A stretch of 38,348 nucleotides of DNA. Source: JBBSDV01 sp038240335. GTDB lineage: Bacteria; Chloroflexota; Dehalococcoidia; DSTF01; JACRBR01. Positions 22,552 through 31,702 of the stretch are shown piece by piece. Under the pieces are notes generated by a model. The model searched no databases. It saw only the letters and a list, made by a program, of their open reading frames with translations, and was not told the origin of the DNA. Numbering within the stretch: the stretch's first letter is position 1; each line of letters starts with the position of its first letter. The translations under genes and the position numbers were made by a program. The stretch spans positions 1-38,348 of the forward strand of contig JBBSDV010000004.1 in assembly GCA_038240335.1 (NCBI GenBank). Reading direction: 5' to 3'.

Positions 22552-24903
22552 GTGCCCCGTCAGCGAAGGCGCAAGGACGCGACGCTCGAGCTGCCCCTCC
22601 TGCCGAGGCGGCGCGGCATCCTCTACCCCAGCACCGCCGGGGCGATCTTGGTTGGCCGCCGGACGAGCCTGCGGGCGATCGATACGGCGACGGCCCGTGA
22701 TGGGATGGTCGCCGTCGTCACGCAGCGCGACCCGTCGCTGACCGAAATCGGCCCCTACGACATCTACCCGATCGCCACCGAGGCCAACATCGAGCGCGCG
22801 CTCCGCCTCCCCGACGGCACGACGCAAGTATGGGTGCAGGGCTTTCGTCGCCTGCGGATCCTCGAGATCATCGGCGCCGAGCCGTACTACCGCGTTCGCG
22901 TCGAGCCGATCGACGACCCCACTGACTCCACCGTGCCGACCGAGGCGCTTCGGCGCGCTGTGCTGGCGCTGTTCGAGAAGGTCGCCCGCCTCGCGCCGAG
23001 CATTCCCGACGATGCCTACATCATGGCGATGAACATCGAGTACGCCGGTTGGCTGGCGGACTACATCGCCTCATCGCTCAACCTCGACGACGAGGAGGGC
23101 GCTGACATCCTCAACACCGTCGATGTGCGCGAGCGCCTCGAAAAGCTCAGCATTCAGCTCGCTAAGGAGCTCGACGTGCTGGAACTGCAGGGCAAGATCC
23201 ACAACCGCGTCCAGGACGAGCTCGATAAGTCACAGCGCGAGTACTTCCTGCGCGAGCAGATGAAGGCGATCCAGCGCGAGCTGGGCGAGACCGACCCGGC
23301 GTCGCGCGACGCGTCGGATCTGCGCGAGCGCATCGCCGCCGCCGGCATGCCAGAGGCCGTCGAGAAAAAGGCGACGGACGAGCTGCGCCGCCTCGAAGCG
23401 ATGCCGTCTGCCTCGCCGGAAACCGGCATGGTGCGCACCTATCTCGAGTGGCTCGTCACGGTGCCGTGGTCGAAGACGACCGTCGATCACCTCGAGCTGA
23501 AGGAGGCGGCAAAGACGCTCGACGAGCATCACTACGGCTTGCCAAAGGTGAAGGAGCGCATCCTCGAATACATGGCCGTTCGCCAGCTGGCGAAGGAGAA
23601 GCTCCGCAGCCCGATCCTCTGCTTCGTCGGGCCTCCGGGCGTTGGCAAGACGAGCCTCGGGCGGTCGATCGCGGAGGCGCTCGGCCGCAAGTTCGTGCGC
23701 GTCAGTCTCGGCGGCGTTCGCGATGAGGCGGAGATTCGCGGCCATCGGCGGACGTACGTCGGCGCGCTCCCCGGCCGCGTCGTCTACGGCATGCGGCAGG
23801 CCGGCACGGTGAACCCCGTCTTCATGCTCGATGAGATCGACAAGCTCGGCACAGACTTCCGCGGCGATCCATCATCGGCGCTGCTCGAGGTGCTCGACCC
23901 GGAGCAGAATCACGCGTTCTCCGACCACTATCTCGATGTCGACTATGACCTCTCGAAGGCGCTCTTCATAACGACGGCCAACATCCTCGATCCGATCATT
24001 CCGGCGCTGCGCGACCGCATGGAAGTGATCGAGCTGCCGGGCTACATCGAGGACGAGAAGCTGCACATCGCGCAGCAGTTCCTCGTCCCGAAGCAGCTCG
24101 AGGAGCACGGCCTCTCGCGCCTCCAGCTCACGTTTACGACGGCGGGTCTGCGCAAGATGATCCGCGAGTACACCCACGAAGCCGGTGTCCGTAGCCTCGA
24201 GCGCGAGATCGGCGGCATCTGCCGCAAGGTCGCGCGCCGGCTTGCCGAGCACGATACGACGAAGGTGAACGTGACGGTGCAGAGCCTCGAGCCGATGCTG
24301 GGGCCGCAGAAGTTCTTCTGGGGCGCCGCCGAGGCCAAGGACGAGATCGGCGTCGCGACCGGCGTCGCCCGCACGGAACTCGGGGGCGACGTCCTTGGCG
24401 TCGAAGTCAGCCTGATGCCCGGCAAAGGCGGCCTGACGCTCACGGGCCAGCTCGGCGACGTGATGCGCGAATCGGCGCAGGCGGCGCTTTCGTACGCGCG
24501 CTCCCGTTCGGTCGAGCTGCGCATCCCGCGCGAGGTGTTCGAGCAGAACGACATTCACGTACATGTTCCGGCGGGTGCCGTGCCGAAGGAAGGGCCGAGC
24601 GCCGGCATCACGATCGCGACGGCGATGATCTCGGCGCTGACCAGCCGACCGATCAATCGCCACGTCGCGATGACGGGCGAGATCACACTGCGCGGCCGCG
24701 TGCTGCCGGTCGGCGGCCTCAAGGAGAAGATCCTCGCCGCTCACCGCGCCGGCATCAAGACGTTCGTGCTGCCGAAGCGCAACGAGCGCGACATCGAGGA
24801 AGTGCCGGCGGCGGTGCGCCGCGAACTGCACTTCGTCTTCGCCGGCGACATGACCGAAGTGCTCAAGGCAGCCTTCGAGGGACACGCGGTGGCCCCGCAA
24901 TGA
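22552..24903 (+). CDS. lon: ATP-dependent protease Lon
   Basis: 783 residues, normal for bacterial LonA. The GTG start at 22552 follows TTGAGGTGATAC. Order of domains: N-terminal substrate-binding LON domain (about 10-200) and a coiled-coil region with QREYFLREQMKAIQRELGE. The AAA+ module has Walker A GPPGVGKT at about 360-367 and Walker B VFMLDEIDK at about 423-431. The C-terminal serine protease domain has catalytic Ser683 in EGPSAGIT and Lys724 in GGLKEKI. It forms a cytosolic hexamer that degrades misfolded and regulatory proteins. The stop codon overlaps the start of the CvpA-like gene (ATGA), indicating coupled expression. Confidence 0.97.
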   Translation: MPRQRRRKDATLELPLLPRRRGILYPSTAGAILVGRRTSLRAIDTATARDGMVAVVTQRDPSLTEIGPYDIYPIATEANIERALRLPDGTTQVWVQGFRRLRILEIIGAEPYYRVRVEPIDDPTDSTVPTEALRRAVLALFEKVARLAPSIPDDAYIMAMNIEYAGWLADYIASSLNLDDEEGADILNTVDVRERLEKLSIQLAKELDVLELQGKIHNRVQDELDKSQREYFLREQMKAIQRELGETDPASRDASDLRERIAAAGMPEAVEKKATDELRRLEAMPSASPETGMVRTYLEWLVTVPWSKTTVDHLELKEAAKTLDEHHYGLPKVKERILEYMAVRQLAKEKLRSPILCFVGPPGVGKTSLGRSIAEALGRKFVRVSLGGVRDEAEIRGHRRTYVGALPGRVVYGMRQAGTVNPVFMLDEIDKLGTDFRGDPSSALLEVLDPEQNHAFSDHYLDVDYDLSKALFITTANILDPIIPALRDRMEVIELPGYIEDEKLHIAQQFLVPKQLEEHGLSRLQLTFTTAGLRKMIREYTHEAGVRSLEREIGGICRKVARRLAEHDTTKVNVTVQSLEPMLGPQKFFWGAAEAKDEIGVATGVARTELGGDVLGVEVSLMPGKGGLTLTGQLGDVMRESAQAALSYARSRSVELRIPREVFEQNDIHVHVPAGAVPKEGPSAGITIATAMISALTSRPINRHVAMTGEITLRGRVLPVGGLKEKILAAHRAGIKTFVLPKRNERDIEEVPAAVRRELHFVFAGDMTEVLKAAFEGHAVAPQ

Positions 24904-25400
24904 CTTGGATCGACATCGTCATCGTCGTAGTGTTTCTGTTCTTTGTCATCACCGCATTCTCGGCGGGCTTCGTGCGCGAGGTGATCGGCACGTCGGCGAC
25001 GCTTGCCGGGGTGATTCTCGCCGGGCTGTTATACAAGGAGGTCGCCAGTTCGCTGCTGTTCAGCATCGACAACGAGACGACGGCGAACGTCTTCGGCTTT
25101 CTGATCATCTTCCTCGGCATTACGCTGACCGGGCAGTTGATCGCGATGGTCGTGCACCCCGTGATCTCCGTGCTGCAGCTGGGCATGTTCGACCAGATCC
25201 TCGGCGCGATGTTCGGCGCCGTGAAGGCGCTGCTGATTATCGAGGTGCTGCTTGTGCTGTTCGTCACGTACCCGCGCTACGACCTCGACAAGAAGATCAA
25301 CGATTCGCAGTTCGCGCCGATCATGCTCAACGCCTCCAAGCCCGTCGTCAAGATCCTCCCGGCGATCTTTGAAAAGCGGGTCGACGCGTTTAATCACTGA
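24900..25400 (+). CDS. CvpA-family membrane protein
   Basis: 166 residues with four predicted membrane helices: MTWIDIVIVVVFLFFVITAF, then helices around VIGTSATLAGVILAGLLY, VFGFLIIFLGITLTGQLIAMVV and AMFGAVKALLIIEVLLVLFV. The N-terminal WIDIVIVVV...AFSAGFVREV and the FDQILGAMFGAVKALL segments fit the CvpA (colicin V production) family of inner-membrane proteins, whose molecular role is poorly defined. The ATG overlaps the lon stop by four bases. No Shine-Dalgarno is separable from the lon 3' end, so translation is probably coupled. A terminator follows at 25626. Confidence 0.85.
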   Translation: MTWIDIVIVVVFLFFVITAFSAGFVREVIGTSATLAGVILAGLLYKEVASSLLFSIDNETTANVFGFLIIFLGITLTGQLIAMVVHPVISVLQLGMFDQILGAMFGAVKALLIIEVLLVLFVTYPRYDLDKKINDSQFAPIMLNASKPVVKILPAIFEKRVDAFNH

Positions 25401-25428
25401 GTTCACGGCTCACAATTCACAGTTTCGA
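25401..25428 (+). repeat. Short heptanucleotide repeat, GTTCACR type (4 units)
   Basis: GTTCACG, GCTCACA, ATTCACA, GTTTCGA directly after the cvpA-like stop codon. It resembles the GTTCGTA/GTTCACC words at 14736-14770. Confidence 0.6.
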
Positions 25429-25625
25429 GTGCCGGCACTGGCGCCGTGCCCGGACACCCGCGGATGACTACAACCGGCGTCGCCTATCGGATGACTTACA
25501 CCCTCGAACTTGACAACGCGGGCGAATGGAATGGCTGCGATAACTGCAAACGCGGCACATCTGTAACAGCGGGCGGCGCACGCCGTTCTGGTGTATGTCG
25601 AAGGAGGCGGGGCCTTCGATAATTA

Positions 25626-25662
25626 ACGAGGACGGCAGCAATGCCGCCCTCGTTTCTGTTTG
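25626..25662 (+). terminator. Rho-independent terminator after lon-cvpA
   Basis: A 12-bp stem with one mismatch (ACGAGGACGGCA against TGCCGCCCTCGT), a GCAA tetraloop (GNRA type) and the U-rich tail TTTCTGTTTG on the plus strand. It ends the lon-cvpA transcript. On the minus strand the following TTAATTAT could also serve. Confidence 0.75.
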
Positions 25663-25778
25663 TCGGCACGTCGATTAGCACCGAATCAGCGGGTGCCGCG
25701 CCCGCAGGTGCCTGCGATCATGCTGACGCGTAGATCGCGTCGTTCGGCCCGGCGAACGCCTCCCCGAGCCGCACGCCC

Positions 25779-27173
25779 CTACACAGCAGCGCTGGGGGTG
25801 CGTCCCCCTGCTCGCGGCCGCGCGTCCCATAGCCGCACGATCGTGACGGCAGCGATCAGCACGGCGAGCGGGATGGCGGGATAGTGGAATCGCGGGTCGC
25901 CGAAAAAGACGAGCGGGATTGCCAGCACGTACAGCAGCGAGAGCATCGCGACGAGCCGCCGCACGTCCTTCGCCAGAACGAACGCGAGGGCGCCGGCCAG
26001 CACCAGCACCATCGTCGCGTAGTAGACGGTGTTCGCTGCGAAGGCCAGCACCTCGCGCCGGAAATTCGGGATGAAGTAATCGTTGCCGTACGACTCCGCC
26101 GCCCAGATGCCGTCGTCGTCCTTGTACAGCAGCCAGTAGGCCTTCTGCGCGATCAACTTCGGCATCCGCGCCGGGTGCGAGGCGACGTCGCGGATGGCGA
26201 TCCGCACGCCCTCTTTGTTGCGGTCGACCTCCACCTGCTGCGCCGTCTTGCCGGCGTCGTTGGCGAAGCACTTCCCCTGCAGCGTGAAGGCGCCCTGTGC
26301 GCCGAGATAATTACCGATGCACAGGTCGTCGCCAACGTTCGTCGATGGCCCGGTCAGCTGCCCGAACGCCTCCGAATTCCGCACCGACCACGGCACGACG
26401 AGCACGGCGATGCCGGCCCAAACGATCAGCGCCTGCACCAGCGCCCGACGCTTTGATTGCAGCTGGAACAGCCACACCGCTAGCAGCAGCGCGGGGAAGG
26501 CGAGCGTGATGCCGCGCGTCATCGTCGCATAGCTCAGCAGCAGCCCCGCTCCGAACAGCTGCGGCCACGGCATCCCCTTTCGCGTCCACGGTTTCCAGAG
26601 CAGCACCAGCAGCGCGGCGACCCACATCAGCGTGAACAGCGGCTCCGAGAGCACGGTGCCGGTGAAGTAGATCTGGCTCGGAAACACCGCCAACAGCGTC
26701 CCCGCGACGATACCGGTGCGCCGATCGAACAGCCGCATCGCGAGCAGGTACATCAGCGCGACCGTGATCGCCCCGAACATGCCGTTCATCATCTTGATAG
26801 AGAAGGTGCTGCGGCCCCAGCCGAAGAGATCGCCCGCCTTCTTGAGTGCGCCGACCGTCGCCGGATAGCCGACAGGGTAGTACGCGAACTTCTCGCCGGT
26901 CGGCCGCGTGTAGCCGTCGCCGTTCGCGATCGTGTCGCCGAACAGGACGTAGAACGTCGGATCGTTCAGCCCCTGGGGTGGCCGATCGTTGTAGGCGACC
27001 CATGCCGCCCGCGGCACGATTGCCAGCGCGAAGAGCAGGATCACGATGACGAGATCGATCCGCGGCACGGCGAACCAGCGCGACGATCGGCGATCCGCAT
27101 CGGCCGGCGCGATTACGGGCCGCGGCGCCGACTCGCGCCCGCGCACCGCCGACGCCGGCACCTCGATACTCAC
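25779..27173 (-). CDS. Polytopic GT39/ArnT-like membrane glycosyltransferase
   Basis: 464 residues with about ten membrane helices. The first extracytoplasmic loop has the acidic pattern of GT-C enzymes (NDRPPQGLNDPTFYVLFGDTIANGDGY), followed by FAYYPVGYPATVGAL and SEPLFTLMWVAALLVLL, as in the PMT_2/ArnT-like group. Such enzymes move a sugar from a polyprenyl phosphate to a lipid, glycan or protein outside the membrane. Donor and acceptor are unknown. The start is GTG at 27173 with a weak ribosome binding site, so the first few residues are uncertain. The C-terminal tail (RAGGRTPSAAV) is encoded by a GC-rich segment with GGGGGACGCACCCCC, which resembles a hairpin more than coding DNA. It follows another GT-C-like gene on the same strand. 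Confidence 0.85.
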   Translation of the reverse strand: MSIEVPASAVRGRESAPRPVIAPADADRRSSRWFAVPRIDLVIVILLFALAIVPRAAWVAYNDRPPQGLNDPTFYVLFGDTIANGDGYTRPTGEKFAYYPVGYPATVGALKKAGDLFGWGRSTFSIKMMNGMFGAITVALMYLLAMRLFDRRTGIVAGTLLAVFPSQIYFTGTVLSEPLFTLMWVAALLVLLWKPWTRKGMPWPQLFGAGLLLSYATMTRGITLAFPALLLAVWLFQLQSKRRALVQALIVWAGIAVLVVPWSVRNSEAFGQLTGPSTNVGDDLCIGNYLGAQGAFTLQGKCFANDAGKTAQQVEVDRNKEGVRIAIRDVASHPARMPKLIAQKAYWLLYKDDDGIWAAESYGNDYFIPNFRREVLAFAANTVYYATMVLVLAGALAFVLAKDVRRLVAMLSLLYVLAIPLVFFGDPRFHYPAIPLAVLIAAVTIVRLWDARPRAGGRTPSAAV

Positions 27174-27323
27174 AGCGACGACCCCGGTGTCTGTGCGAAA
27201 TCGCGCGAGTTCAATGCGGTGTTATCGCGAGCTGAGCGCGCGCGGCAGGTGCCGGAGGCGGGAGGGGGCGACAGACCCAGGCTCGTTGCGCGCAGCCGGA
27301 TCCGTGTCGAAATCAAACGCGAG

Positions 27324-28829
27324 TTATTCCTGTTGATGCAGCTGGACGGTTTGGGGGGAGACGGTCGTCAGATGGCCGTCCTCCAGTTCCACAAGATACA
27401 TCTTCCCGGTCAGGCTGCGCTCTAGCTTCACAAGATCGCTCGACGGCAGAGCGCGCACGCTGACGTTCTTGCCGTACAGCGCATGGCCGACCGACGTCAT
27501 CCACGTCGGCTGCCAGTACGGGTTCGACCATAGTCCTTCGTCGTCGATCACGTACACCGTCGACCCCGCAGGCACCGTGTCGTAATTCGCACGTAGGTCA
27601 TGGGCAAGCAATTGCCAGCGCGCTGTGTCGTGCAGGAACGGCTGCGTCTGGTGGATCGTCTGCCATGAATACAGGCCGCCGACCGTGGCCAGCGCGAGCG
27701 CCGCGAGCACGTGCGCCGCCGGCCGGTAGACCTTCAGCGCGTAGTGGTACACAAGCCCCGCGGCGACCGCGACGAGGATCGCGAAGAACGGCGTCGCCAT
27801 GTAGCTGTATCGCGTCGCCGTCCAGATCTTCCCCGGCACATACGGCATCACGCCGAGCAGCATCCCGGCCGCGGCGAAGCGGGCAATGTTCGGCCCGCGG
27901 ACGAAGAAGAAGATCGCGAAGCCGATGACCACCGAACCCCATACCCACTCGATCGTCGTTGGCTCGAGCTTGATCGCGCCGACGGGATAGGCCAGCCGCG
28001 CCATGTAGATCCAGGTCTCGCGAGGGATGTGCCAGCCGAGACCGTAGAAGCCGGCATCGACGCCTTGGCAGCCGCAGCCGCTGAGGCCGCCGACCAGCAG
28101 CACCGACGCAATCGCGAAGGGCGTCATCTTCAGCGTGAAATCGAGGATATCGTGCCGCCGGGCGAGCGAGTAGGTCGCGTAGTACACGAGCAGCACGCCC
28201 GCCATCACGACGCCGCCCTCGTTCGCGAGGAAGCCGGCGACGAAGAACAGGAACGACGCCGCGTACCAACCGAGTCGCCGCTCGCCGCTCTCGACGTAGC
28301 GGTGCAGCGCGTAGAGCGACGACACGAGCAGTAGCTCGGCGAACACGTGCGGAAACGCCGTGATGTACGTCACTGTATGCACCGCCGACGCGGAGACGCC
28401 GAAGATCAGCGCCGCAGCGATCGCGACGAAGAGCCGCTTCGTCAGCGAGAGCACGAGCGCGTACAGCACGATGACCGTCGCGACGTGCAGCATCAGATTG
28501 ACGATGCGCCACGGCAGCGCGTTGAATCCGAAGAGCTTGAACTCGCCCCAGTACACAAGCATCGTCAGCGGGCGCCAGTTCGGCGTCAGATCACGGAGCG
28601 CGACGACGTCGCTCATGTACTTTGGGAAGCTGCGCGTCTGGATGTCGCCGAGGACGAGGAAGTCGTCGCCGAAGAAGTAGTAGTGCAGTGTCGGGATGTG
28701 GATGCCGACGACGAGGGCGACAACGATCAGCAGCGGCACATGCCGCAACACCCGCCGCAGCGTCAGCGGCAGCGAGCGCGCCCGCGCCGGCGGCTCGAAC
28801 AACGTGATATGCGTCGCCGCAACCGCCAT
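27324..28829 (-). CDS. Polytopic membrane protein, probable GT-C glycosyltransferase
   Basis: 501 residues. After a short cytosolic N-terminus come about ten helices; the loop after the first helix holds HYYFFGDDFLVLGD, an acidic motif as in GT-C enzymes. The region NWRPLTMLVYWGEFKLFGFNALPWRIVNLMLH resembles bacterial TMTC-like or O-mannosyl-type proteins. A soluble C-terminal domain of about 110 residues (from about 390) follows: WQLLAHDLRANYDTVPAGSTVYVIDDEGLW. Function as a polyprenyl-phosphate-sugar transferase is inferred from fold pattern only. ATG at 28829. The next gene on this strand, a GT39-like protein, lies 150 bp downstream. Confidence 0.78.
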   Translation of the reverse strand: MAVAATHITLFEPPARARSLPLTLRRVLRHVPLLIVVALVVGIHIPTLHYYFFGDDFLVLGDIQTRSFPKYMSDVVALRDLTPNWRPLTMLVYWGEFKLFGFNALPWRIVNLMLHVATVIVLYALVLSLTKRLFVAIAAALIFGVSASAVHTVTYITAFPHVFAELLLVSSLYALHRYVESGERRLGWYAASFLFFVAGFLANEGGVVMAGVLLVYYATYSLARRHDILDFTLKMTPFAIASVLLVGGLSGCGCQGVDAGFYGLGWHIPRETWIYMARLAYPVGAIKLEPTTIEWVWGSVVIGFAIFFFVRGPNIARFAAAGMLLGVMPYVPGKIWTATRYSYMATPFFAILVAVAAGLVYHYALKVYRPAAHVLAALALATVGGLYSWQTIHQTQPFLHDTARWQLLAHDLRANYDTVPAGSTVYVIDDEGLWSNPYWQPTWMTSVGHALYGKNVSVRALPSSDLVKLERSLTGKMYLVELEDGHLTTVSPQTVQLHQQE

Positions 28830-29042
28830 CGATGCGCCCCCGCGGACCGCGTCCGCCTCAGTCCGTGCAGCGTTCCGCCGATCCTATCATCGGTGCCTGC
28901 GCCCTGCAATGGAAGTGGCCGCGCGATGTAAAGCTAGCCCCGTCAGAGCAGACTCCGCCGGCGCGGATACGATTGCACGGATCGGGTCTTCAGACTGTGC
29001 CCCTTTTGGGATCACCGCGCAGCGACCAGGGCGCACCCGGGC

Positions 29043-31037
29043 CTACATTTCCAGCGATTGCGCCTTCTTGCGGCCGGCATCGCTCGGCGTCGCGCGCGAG
29101 CCGTCGACGCCCCCACCGCGCTCCGCCCCGGCGAGGCACGCCGGCGGGTCCGGAGATGCCTCCTCCGGCCGCATCGCCCATGGCGGCCGAGGCACCTTTA
29201 CGTGCAGTGCCTCGCGGAAGTTCGGCGCGACGATCACCTTCTCGTCCGGCCCGAGCCGCAGTGCTAGCTTCCGGTCGCCCTCCGAAAAGCCGCGCCAGAT
29301 CGAGTCGGCGAGCTCCTGGCCGCCGCTGCGGCCGAGCACACGCGTCTGGCTGTTCTCGATGACCACCTCCGAGACGCGCGACCCCTGTTGCTGGCCGCCG
29401 AAGAGAATGATGCCGCGCGATCGCATCTGGCTCGCCACGTACTCGAAGAGCTTCGTGATCGCGTCCGATGCGCCGCGCGGGGCGTAGCGATTGAGCTCGT
29501 CGATAACGACGAGGAACGTCTCGTGACGGGCGGCGTGCGGCCCGCTGCGCCACTTCACGAGCTGGTTGAGAGCCGACGCGATGACGAAGCGCTGCAGGTG
29601 CGCATCCTGGATCGACTGGATGTCGATCACCGCGACATCCTCCTGCATCGTCGCCAGCTCGAGCGGCGCGCCTTCGATGTCGTCGCGCCGCAGCAGGCCC
29701 GACATCGGGCCGAGCACGCGCGCGAGCCGCCGCCAGAGCGCCTGGATCGTCGAGTTGCTCATGCTCCGCAGGCTCTCGTCGTCCACGTCCTTCGATTCCG
29801 GCTGCGCCTTGAATTCGATGTAGTCCAGGAGCTTCTGGAATGTCAGCACCGGGTCGCCACTCGCGAGATCGTTTTTGCTATTGAAGCCGCGCTCCTGCGC
29901 ATCCGTGAGCTGCCGCCTCGCAGCCAGCCGCGCGTCGGGTGAGCCGCCGAGCCGCTCGTCGAGGCTGAGCGCCTTCGTGCGCCCCACCGACAGCCGGTGC
30001 GAGAGCCAGTTGATCAGCGTCACGAGGTTGTCGTTCGCGCGCGTCTCCTCCGAGAAGAGGAGATCGAACAGCCCGAAGTCGATGATGTCCTTCAGCGACC
30101 ACGAGTACGGCCGCACGTCGCCGGGGCGCTCGGTGGTGATCGCGAGCGGCGAGCCGCTGCGGACGGATGTCTCCGGCGCGTAGTAAGCGATGCTGCGGAA
30201 GATATCCGGCTTGTCGACGCCCATTTCGCGCCATGCCGCGAGGTCGTTTTCGTTGAACTTCGTCGACCAGCGGTCGAGGCAAAACAGATCGAAGCCCTTG
30301 ACGTTGAAGATGATCGCCTTGATCCGCGGCTGCTGGCCGCTGCCGACCATACCCTTCGCCTGCATCTGCACGGCGTTGATCGTCTGTGATGCCGCCATTG
30401 TCAGGAACGACGACTTCGTGCCGGAACCGGCGGCGCCGTTGACGTTGAGGTGCCCCGACTGCGCCCCTAGCAGGAAATCGAGGTCGAGGAACGCGCGGCC
30501 TGCCGTCGAGTCGCCGCCGTTGCGGATCAACCCGATGCAGACGCCGCGCTCGGCCGCATAGGTGTCGATCTCGTACGCGCGCTCGGCGTCGCGTTCGCCG
30601 CACTGGAACACGGTGCTGCCTTCGACCGGCGGCGCCAACTTCGGCGGGAAAGCGTTGACGACGCGCGCTTTCGCATACGTCACGCCGTCGCGATCGAGCA
30701 TCAGGTCGTCGGCGACGGGATCGCCGTCGTGCGCCGCCAGCTCCATGTGCATCGAGCTGATCGTCGAGCGCCGGTACACCTGCTCGACGACGCCAAACAG
30801 CTCGACCTCGGTGCCGCCCATGATCGTCGGCACGCGGACGATCTGCGTCTGCTCGACGAGCTGCCCCGGCGCCACCCAGAAGAAAAACTCGTCGACGTTC
30901 GCTTCCTGCCCCATCGGGCATCCGACGCGCCCGACGCCCACCGCCGCGGCGTCCGGCGTTGCGGCGTCCGGCGACGGCAGTGCGTGTGTCGCCGCCGTCT
31001 CGTCATCCGCAAGCAGTCCGTTCGTCGACAGTGTCAT
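29043..31037 (-). CDS. HerA/DUF87-like P-loop ATPase
   Basis: 664 residues from the ATG at 31037, preceded by AAGGACGGCAACG; a frame open to 31076 would start without a ribosome binding site. The N-terminal ~150 residues include a beta-rich part (VDEFFFWVAPGQLVEQTQIV, EVELFGVVEQVYRR) like the HAS-barrel of HerA helicases. The ATPase core has an unusual Walker A NGAAGSGTKSSFL (GxxGxGTKS) and a Walker B FLVVIDELNRYAP. Then comes EYVASQMRSRGIILFGGQQQGSRVSEVVIENSQTRVLGRSG, a pattern of HerA/FtsK-type hexameric DNA translocases. Archaeal HerA works with the nuclease NurA in DNA end resection; no NurA-like or other nuclease gene adjoins this one. DNA translocation is inferred from family. The C-terminal 45 residues are low complexity. 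Confidence 0.85.
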   Translation of the reverse strand: MTLSTNGLLADDETAATHALPSPDAATPDAAAVGVGRVGCPMGQEANVDEFFFWVAPGQLVEQTQIVRVPTIMGGTEVELFGVVEQVYRRSTISSMHMELAAHDGDPVADDLMLDRDGVTYAKARVVNAFPPKLAPPVEGSTVFQCGERDAERAYEIDTYAAERGVCIGLIRNGGDSTAGRAFLDLDFLLGAQSGHLNVNGAAGSGTKSSFLTMAASQTINAVQMQAKGMVGSGQQPRIKAIIFNVKGFDLFCLDRWSTKFNENDLAAWREMGVDKPDIFRSIAYYAPETSVRSGSPLAITTERPGDVRPYSWSLKDIIDFGLFDLLFSEETRANDNLVTLINWLSHRLSVGRTKALSLDERLGGSPDARLAARRQLTDAQERGFNSKNDLASGDPVLTFQKLLDYIEFKAQPESKDVDDESLRSMSNSTIQALWRRLARVLGPMSGLLRRDDIEGAPLELATMQEDVAVIDIQSIQDAHLQRFVIASALNQLVKWRSGPHAARHETFLVVIDELNRYAPRGASDAITKLFEYVASQMRSRGIILFGGQQQGSRVSEVVIENSQTRVLGRSGGQELADSIWRGFSEGDRKLALRLGPDEKVIVAPNFREALHVKVPRPPWAMRPEEASPDPPACLAGAERGGGVDGSRATPSDAGRKKAQSLEM

Positions 31038-31225
31038 CGTTGCCGTCCTTGCCACGCACCCGTCCATCGCTCGCATGGCCGCGAGCTACCCACAAGATAC
31101 AACCCGTCCCGCGAGGGAGTGTGGGTAGCGCGCGGTTGGCCGTCCCTGCGGGTGATGCGCCGCGCTCGTGCCCGCGCTATCGTGGAGTCGTCCTCCAGCT
31201 TCGATCTCGACACAGGAGCAATCGC

Positions 31226-31702
31226 ATGGCGCAGAACGTGAAGGCAATCCCCGACGGCTACAACACGCTCACGCCCTACCTCTATGTCCGGGGCGCGGCG
31301 CGCGCCATCGACTTTTATACGAAGGCGTTCGGGGCGGAGGAGAAGGTCCGGATGCCCGGCCCCGATGGCACCGTCGGCCACGCCGAGATGCAGATCGGCG
31401 ACTCCATGATCATGCTCGCCGACAACCCCGATCGAGCGCCGCAGGCACTCAACGGGACGACGTTCTCGTTCTTCTTCTACGTCGAGGACGTCGATGCCGC
31501 GTTCAAGCGTGCGCTCGCTGCCGGCGCGAAGGAACTGCAGCCGCTCACCAACAAGTTCTACGGCGACCGCATCGGCGTGATCGCCGATCCGTTCGGTCAC
31601 GAGTGGTCGCTCGCCCAGCACATAGAGGATGTATCGCCGGAAGAGATGCAGAGCCGTGCGGCCACAGCGGCAGCGACAATGGGTGACGCCGGCAGTTCGT
31701 AG
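31226..31702 (+). CDS. VOC-family protein, PhnB/glyoxalase-like
   Basis: 158 residues from the ATG at 31226, which follows CAGGAGCAATCGC. One pair of vicinal-oxygen-chelate beta-alpha-beta-beta-beta modules: LTPYLYVRGAARAIDFYTKAFGAEE, HAEMQIGDSMIMLAD, FSFFFYVEDVDAAFKRALAAGA, YGDRIGVIADPFGHEWSLAQH. This is the pattern of PhnB-like proteins, close to glyoxalase/bleomycin-resistance folds. PhnB-like members often lack a known activity despite the fold; here His and Glu ligand candidates are in HAEMQ and HEWSL. Cytosolic. It is divergent from the HerA-like gene and shows no phosphonate-pathway neighbours, so no role can be fixed. Confidence 0.9.
   Translation: MAQNVKAIPDGYNTLTPYLYVRGAARAIDFYTKAFGAEEKVRMPGPDGTVGHAEMQIGDSMIMLADNPDRAPQALNGTTFSFFFYVEDVDAAFKRALAAGAKELQPLTNKFYGDRIGVIADPFGHEWSLAQHIEDVSPEEMQSRAATAAATMGDAGSS

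Larger units (their letters stand above)
25401..25778. other. 378-bp intergenic region between convergent genes
   Basis: It holds a short heptamer array at its start, two GGATGACT direct repeats (near 25464 and 25491), a TCGAAGG/CCTTCGA hairpin near 25598-25619 and a terminator at 25626-25653. No protein-like frame is present. The stretch 25440-25600 is unexplained; I find no match to tRNA, T-box or other named RNA. Confidence 0.55.

Noticed and set aside
25621..25660. Terminator with AACGAGGACGG resembling a T-box antiterminator
   Set aside because: The conserved TGGN bulge and specifier domain are absent, and no plus-strand gene follows it.
29043..31037. Part of an anti-phage defence island (HerA with a nuclease or SIR2 partner)
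   Set aside because: Neighbouring genes are glycosyltransferase-like and VOC proteins; no nuclease, SIR2, methylase or toxin-like gene is within reach.
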